Assembly (NCBI RefSeq): GCF_026153205.1
Contig: NZ_JAPFBW010000045.1
Span: 1-48,233, forward strand
From: Aquabacterium sp. A7-Y
Lineage (GTDB): Bacteria > Pseudomonadota > Gammaproteobacteria > Burkholderiales > Burkholderiaceae_C
Direction of reading: 5' to 3'
Length of the DNA: 48,233 nt
Part shown: in pieces, positions 44,887 through 48,233 of the stretch
Numbering within the stretch: the stretch's first letter is position 1
Layout: every line of letters starts with the position of its first letter
Notes under the pieces: generated by a model
Database searches by the model: none
Told to the model about the DNA's origin: nothing
The model's input: only the letters and a program-made list of their open reading frames with translations
Program-made: the position numbers and the translations under genes

Positions 44887-46410
44887 ATGAAAGTACGCGC
44901 TCAGATCGGCATGGTCCTGAACCTGGACAAGTGCATCGGCTGCCACACCTGCTCGGTGACCTGCAAGAACGTCTGGACCAGCCGGCCCGGCATGGAATAC
45001 GCCTGGTTCAACAACGTCGAGACCAAGCCGGGCATCGGCTACCCCAAGGAATGGGAGAACCAGGACAAGTGGAAGGGCGGCTGGATCCGCCAGGCGGACG
45101 GCTCCATCGAGCCGCGCCAGGGCGGCAAGTGGAAGCTCCTGATGAAGATCTTCGCCAATCCGAACCTGCCGCAGATCGACGACTACTACGAACCCTTCAC
45201 CTTCGACTACGACCACCTGCAGTCCGCCAAGGAAAGCAGGGCCGCGCCCACGGCGCGCCCGCGCAGCCTCATCACCGGACAGCGCATGGAAAAGATCGAG
45301 TGGGGCCCGAACTGGGAGGAGATCCTCGGCGGCGAATTTGCCAAGCGCTCGAAGGACAAGAACTTCGACGAGGTGCAGAAGGAGATCTACGGCCAGTTCG
45401 AGAACACCTTCATGATGTACCTGCCGCGGCTGTGCGAGCACTGCCTGAACCCGGCCTGCGTCGCGTCCTGCCCCTCGGGCTCGATCTACAAGCGCGAGGA
45501 AGACGGCATCGTGCTGATCGACCAGGACAAGTGCCGCGGCTGGCGCATGTGTGTCTCGGGCTGTCCCTACAAGAAGATCTACTACAACTGGGAAAGCGGC
45601 AAGGCCGAGAAGTGCATCTTCTGCTACCCGCGCATCGAGGCCGGGCAGCCGACCGTGTGCTCGGAGACCTGTGTGGGTCGTATCCGCTACCTGGGCGTGC
45701 TGCTGTATGACGCCGACCGCATCGAGGCGGCGGCGAGCGTGGAACACGACCGCGACCTGTACCCCGCGCAGCTGGGCGTGTTCCTCGATCCCAACGATCC
45801 GAAGGTGATCGAGCAGGCCCGTGTCGACGGCATTCCCGATGCCTGGATGGAGGCGGCCCGCAAGAGCCCCGTCTACAAGATGGCGGTGGAGTGGAAGGTG
45901 GCGCTGCCGCTTCACCCCGAGTACCGCACCCTGCCGATGGTCTGGTACGTGCCGCCGCTGTCGCCCATCACCGCCGCCGCGCATGCGGGGCACGTGGGCA
46001 TCAACGGTGAGATCCCGGACGTCAACCAGCTGCGCATCCCGGTGAAATACCTGGCCAACCTGATGACGGCCGGCGATACCACGCCGGTGGTGCGCGCGCT
46101 GGAACGCATGCTCGCGATGCGCGCCTATCAGCGCAGCCGGCACGTGGACGGCATCGAGAACCTGCAGGCCCTGCAGCAAGTGGGCATGACGCCGGCCGAA
46201 GTGCAGGAGATGTACCAGATCATGGCCATCGCCAACTACGAGGACCGTTTTGTCATCCCGAGCAGCCATCGGGAGTACGCCGAGAACACCTTCGACATGA
46301 AGGGGGGCTGCGGCTTCTCCTTCGGCAACGGTTGCTCCGACGGGACCAGCGAGGCCAGCCTCTTCGGCGGCAGGAAGCGCCGCACCATCCCCATCCAGGC
46401 CACACTGTGA
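44887..46410 (+). CDS. narH: Respiratory nitrate reductase beta subunit
   Basis: A 507-residue electron-transfer subunit with four cluster-binding Cys groups: CIGCHTCSVTC, CEHCLNPACVASCPSG, CRGWRMCVSGCP and CIFCYPRIEAGQPTVC. The tryptophan in CRGW replaces the usual cysteine, giving the [3Fe-4S] cluster typical of NarH. It passes electrons from NarI haems to NarG. It starts 19 bases after narG with AAGGAG upstream. Confidence 0.97.
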   Translation: MKVRAQIGMVLNLDKCIGCHTCSVTCKNVWTSRPGMEYAWFNNVETKPGIGYPKEWENQDKWKGGWIRQADGSIEPRQGGKWKLLMKIFANPNLPQIDDYYEPFTFDYDHLQSAKESRAAPTARPRSLITGQRMEKIEWGPNWEEILGGEFAKRSKDKNFDEVQKEIYGQFENTFMMYLPRLCEHCLNPACVASCPSGSIYKREEDGIVLIDQDKCRGWRMCVSGCPYKKIYYNWESGKAEKCIFCYPRIEAGQPTVCSETCVGRIRYLGVLLYDADRIEAAASVEHDRDLYPAQLGVFLDPNDPKVIEQARVDGIPDAWMEAARKSPVYKMAVEWKVALPLHPEYRTLPMVWYVPPLSPITAAAHAGHVGINGEIPDVNQLRIPVKYLANLMTAGDTTPVVRALERMLAMRAYQRSRHVDGIENLQALQQVGMTPAEVQEMYQIMAIANYEDRFVIPSSHREYAENTFDMKGGCGFSFGNGCSDGTSEASLFGGRKRRTIPIQATL

Positions 46411-46424
46411 AGGAGCCCGGCCGC

Positions 46425-47129
46425 ATGAACACCTCACTCTCGACATCGACGCCGGGCGACGCGCTGCGCGCGCTGGCGCGGCTGCTGTGTTATCCCGATG
46501 ACACGCTGAGGCACCACCTGCTCGACGTGGCCGAGGTGCTGTCCACCTGCAGCGCCCTGTCGCCCGCGGCTCGGCGTGGCCTGTCCGGGCTGAGCGCACA
46601 TCTGCTGCACACCGACGGGCTGGACGTGGAGGCCGAGTACGTCGACCTGTTCGACCGGGGTCGCCGCACCTCGCTGCACCTGTTCGAGCATGTGCACGGC
46701 GACTCGCGAGACCGCGGTCCGGCCATGATCGACCTGCGGCAAACCTATGCCGCGGCCGGCCTCTACCTGGCCGATGGTGAGCTGCCCGACTTCCTGCCGG
46801 TGGTGCTGGAGTTCGTCTCCACGCAGCCGCCGGAGACGGCGCGCCAGTTCCTGGCCGAGATGGCGCACATCCTCAATGCCATCCACAGCGCCTTGACGGA
46901 GCGCTGCAGCCCGTATGCCGCGGTGATCGCCGCCACCCTGGAGCTGGCCGGCGAGCCGCTGCAGGCCGTGGCCCTGCCCGCGGAGCACGACGTCGACGCC
47001 AGCTGGGCCGAGCCCGAAGCCTTCGGCGGCTGCAGCGCCGCCGGCCAGCAGGCGCCCGGCCAGCCGCAGGCCATCCACATCGTCCGCAGCCAGCGACCCG
47101 CACCCACCCCCCCGGGAGCCGCCGTATGA
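46425..47129 (+). CDS. narJ: Nitrate reductase molybdenum cofactor assembly chaperone
   Basis: A 234-residue TorD-family chaperone that holds NarGH during cofactor insertion. The family pattern LARLLCYPDDTLRHHL at the start and EYVDLFDRGRRTSLHLFEHV in the middle are clear. The last 60 residues are low-complexity (Gly, Gln, Pro). The stop overlaps narI by four bases. Start at 46425 has AAGGAG upstream. Confidence 0.94.
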   Translation: MNTSLSTSTPGDALRALARLLCYPDDTLRHHLLDVAEVLSTCSALSPAARRGLSGLSAHLLHTDGLDVEAEYVDLFDRGRRTSLHLFEHVHGDSRDRGPAMIDLRQTYAAAGLYLADGELPDFLPVVLEFVSTQPPETARQFLAEMAHILNAIHSALTERCSPYAAVIAATLELAGEPLQAVALPAEHDVDASWAEPEAFGGCSAAGQQAPGQPQAIHIVRSQRPAPTPPGAAV

Positions 47130-47929
47130 AAACGCTCGACACCTTCCTCTTCGGTCTCTATCCCTACATCTGCCTGACCGTCTTCCTTGTCGGCAGCCTG
47201 ATCCGCTTCGATCGCGACCAGTACACCTGGAAGAGCGACTCCTCGCAGATGCTGCGCACCGGCAGCCTGCGCTGGGGCAGCAACCTGTTCCATGTTGGAG
47301 TGCTGTTCCTGTTTTTCGGGCACAGCTTCGGCATGCTCACGCCGCACTTCGTGTACGAACCCTTCATCAGCGCCGGCCACAAGCAGCTGGTCGCGATGAT
47401 CTCGGGTGGCCTGTTCGGGCTGCTGGCCTTCATCGGTGTGACGCTGCTGCTGCACCGGCGCCTGTGGGACCCCCGCATCCGCGCCACCTCGAAAACCAGC
47501 GACATCGTGCTGCTGGTGTTGCTGTGGCTGCAGCTGGCGCTGGGCCTGGCGACCATCCCGCTGTCGGCCCAGCACCTCGACGGCGGCATGATGGTGAAGC
47601 TGGCCGGCTGGGCGCAGCACATCGTCAGCTTCCGCCCCGGCGCGGTCGAGCTGCTGGCGGACGCCGGCTGGGTGTTCAAGCTGCACATGGTGCTCGGCAT
47701 GACGGTGTTCCTGGTGTTCCCGTTCACGCGCCTGGTGCATGTGTGGAGCGGCTTTGCCTCGGTGCTGTACGTGCTGCGGCCTTACCAGCTGGCCCGCAGC
47801 CGCCGGCTGAACCTGCCGGCCGCGCACCTGGCGCCGCGCCATCAGCCCGCCGGCGACCTGGCGCGACCTGTGCCCCATGCCGCCTCCAGCCAGACGCAGG
47901 GCACCGGCGCCACCGTGCGCACGGCCTGA
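47126..47929 (+). CDS. narI: Respiratory nitrate reductase gamma subunit (cytochrome b)
   Basis: A 267-residue membrane subunit with five helices carrying two b-type haems and oxidising quinol. The haem-ligand histidines lie in LFFGHSFGMLTPHF (helix 2) and in the later QHIVSF and FKLHMVLGM/RLVHVWSG region. The C-terminal tail after residue 225 is Arg/Pro/Ala-rich. It overlaps narJ by four bases. Confidence 0.95.
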   Translation: MKTLDTFLFGLYPYICLTVFLVGSLIRFDRDQYTWKSDSSQMLRTGSLRWGSNLFHVGVLFLFFGHSFGMLTPHFVYEPFISAGHKQLVAMISGGLFGLLAFIGVTLLLHRRLWDPRIRATSKTSDIVLLVLLWLQLALGLATIPLSAQHLDGGMMVKLAGWAQHIVSFRPGAVELLADAGWVFKLHMVLGMTVFLVFPFTRLVHVWSGFASVLYVLRPYQLARSRRLNLPAAHLAPRHQPAGDLARPVPHAASSQTQGTGATVRTA

Positions 47930-47941
47930 AGGAGCCATGTC

Positions 47942-48233
47942 ATGTCAACACAAGTTCTGACCCCCCTGGCCGGCGTCGCGCGTGTCGGCGGCGTGCTCCT
48001 GCACGCGCCCGAGGACCGGCTTTCCCGCGAGGAGCTGCGCCAGCGCGCCTGCACGGAGCTGCTGCGCCAGCGTGCGCAGCAGGCCGGCCTGCTCGGCTCG
48101 GACGACCCGGCGAGCCCGGACGGCGCCCTCAGTGCCGCGGCCGCCGAGGCGATCGAGCGCCTGCTCGATCGCGAGCTGCAACTGCCCGAACCCGACGAGA
48201 CGGCCTGCCGCCGCCACCATGCCGCCCACAAGG
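47942..48233 (+). CDS. Peptidylprolyl isomerase of the nar operon (partial)
   Basis: The first 97 codons run off the window end. The start MSTQVLTPLAGVARVGGVLL and following helical LSREELRQRACTELLRQRA segment fit the NifM/PpiC-like parvulin that follows narI in many Burkholderiales. The parvulin domain itself would lie beyond the window. AAGGAG precedes by 11 bases. It may help fold the nitrate reductase complex, inferred from position. Confidence 0.75.
   Translation, partial: MSTQVLTPLAGVARVGGVLLHAPEDRLSREELRQRACTELLRQRAQQAGLLGSDDPASPDGALSAAAAEAIERLLDRELQLPEPDETACRRHHAAHK

Overview
The window is high-GC DNA from a betaproteobacterium, most likely a Burkholderiales member of the Comamonadaceae/Sphaerotilaceae type. 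Supporting marks are the order uvrC, small lipoprotein gene, pgsA, tRNA-Val, tRNA-Asp, ppiD; an EF-P with arginine 32 next to its rhamnosyltransferase EarP; a phasin with PhaR-like operators; and a narX-narL/narK1-narK2-narGHJI set ending in a peptidylprolyl isomerase gene. The genus cannot be fixed by eye.

Layout. 1-3764 (minus): assimilatory sulfate reduction operon (TauE/SafE-type permease, cysI, DUF934, cysH, start of cysD), read from an AT-rich divergent promoter region. 3926-4918: patatin-like lipoprotein. 5104-5655 (minus): phasin with a two-operator promoter. 5953-10801 (plus): deacetylase-like protein, thioesterase, DUF1992, LUD protein, 2-hydroxyacid dehydrogenase, rmuC. 10816-14733 (minus): mnmC, efp, earP. 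14791-18839 (plus): uvrC, lipoprotein, pgsA, EamA permease. 18822-21832: a LysR regulator divergent from a dehalogenase-like hydrolase and a tartrate/D-malate dehydrogenase. 22071-24820: HU, three tRNAs and PpiD. 24947-27457: DAHP synthase, a coiled-coil protein and a YaiI family protein.

The most interesting locus is 27676-28671. A lone 300-residue protein carries motifs of the diphtheria toxin/exotoxin A class of mono-ADP-ribosyltransferases. It lies directly behind an exact plant-inducible-promoter (hrpII/PIP) box, TTCGC-N15-TTCGC, followed 30 bases later by a TANNNT -10 element. I read it as a type III secreted effector controlled by an HrpB/HrpX-type activator, which I have not seen described with this catalytic class.

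28888-48233 is the nitrate respiration region. A perfect FNR box precedes narX-narL; nitrate transporters and the nitrate reductase operon follow at 38280. About 6.8 kb of accessory DNA separates them: a decayed LysR/CoA-transferase pair, a chemoreceptor with a sigma-28-type promoter, a signal-less autotransporter-passenger-like protein, a SUKH protein and an exported ankyrin protein.

A window-wide pattern is that at least seven genes have a -10-like hexamer only 6-8 bases before the start codon, which suggests frequent leaderless or near-leaderless transcription.
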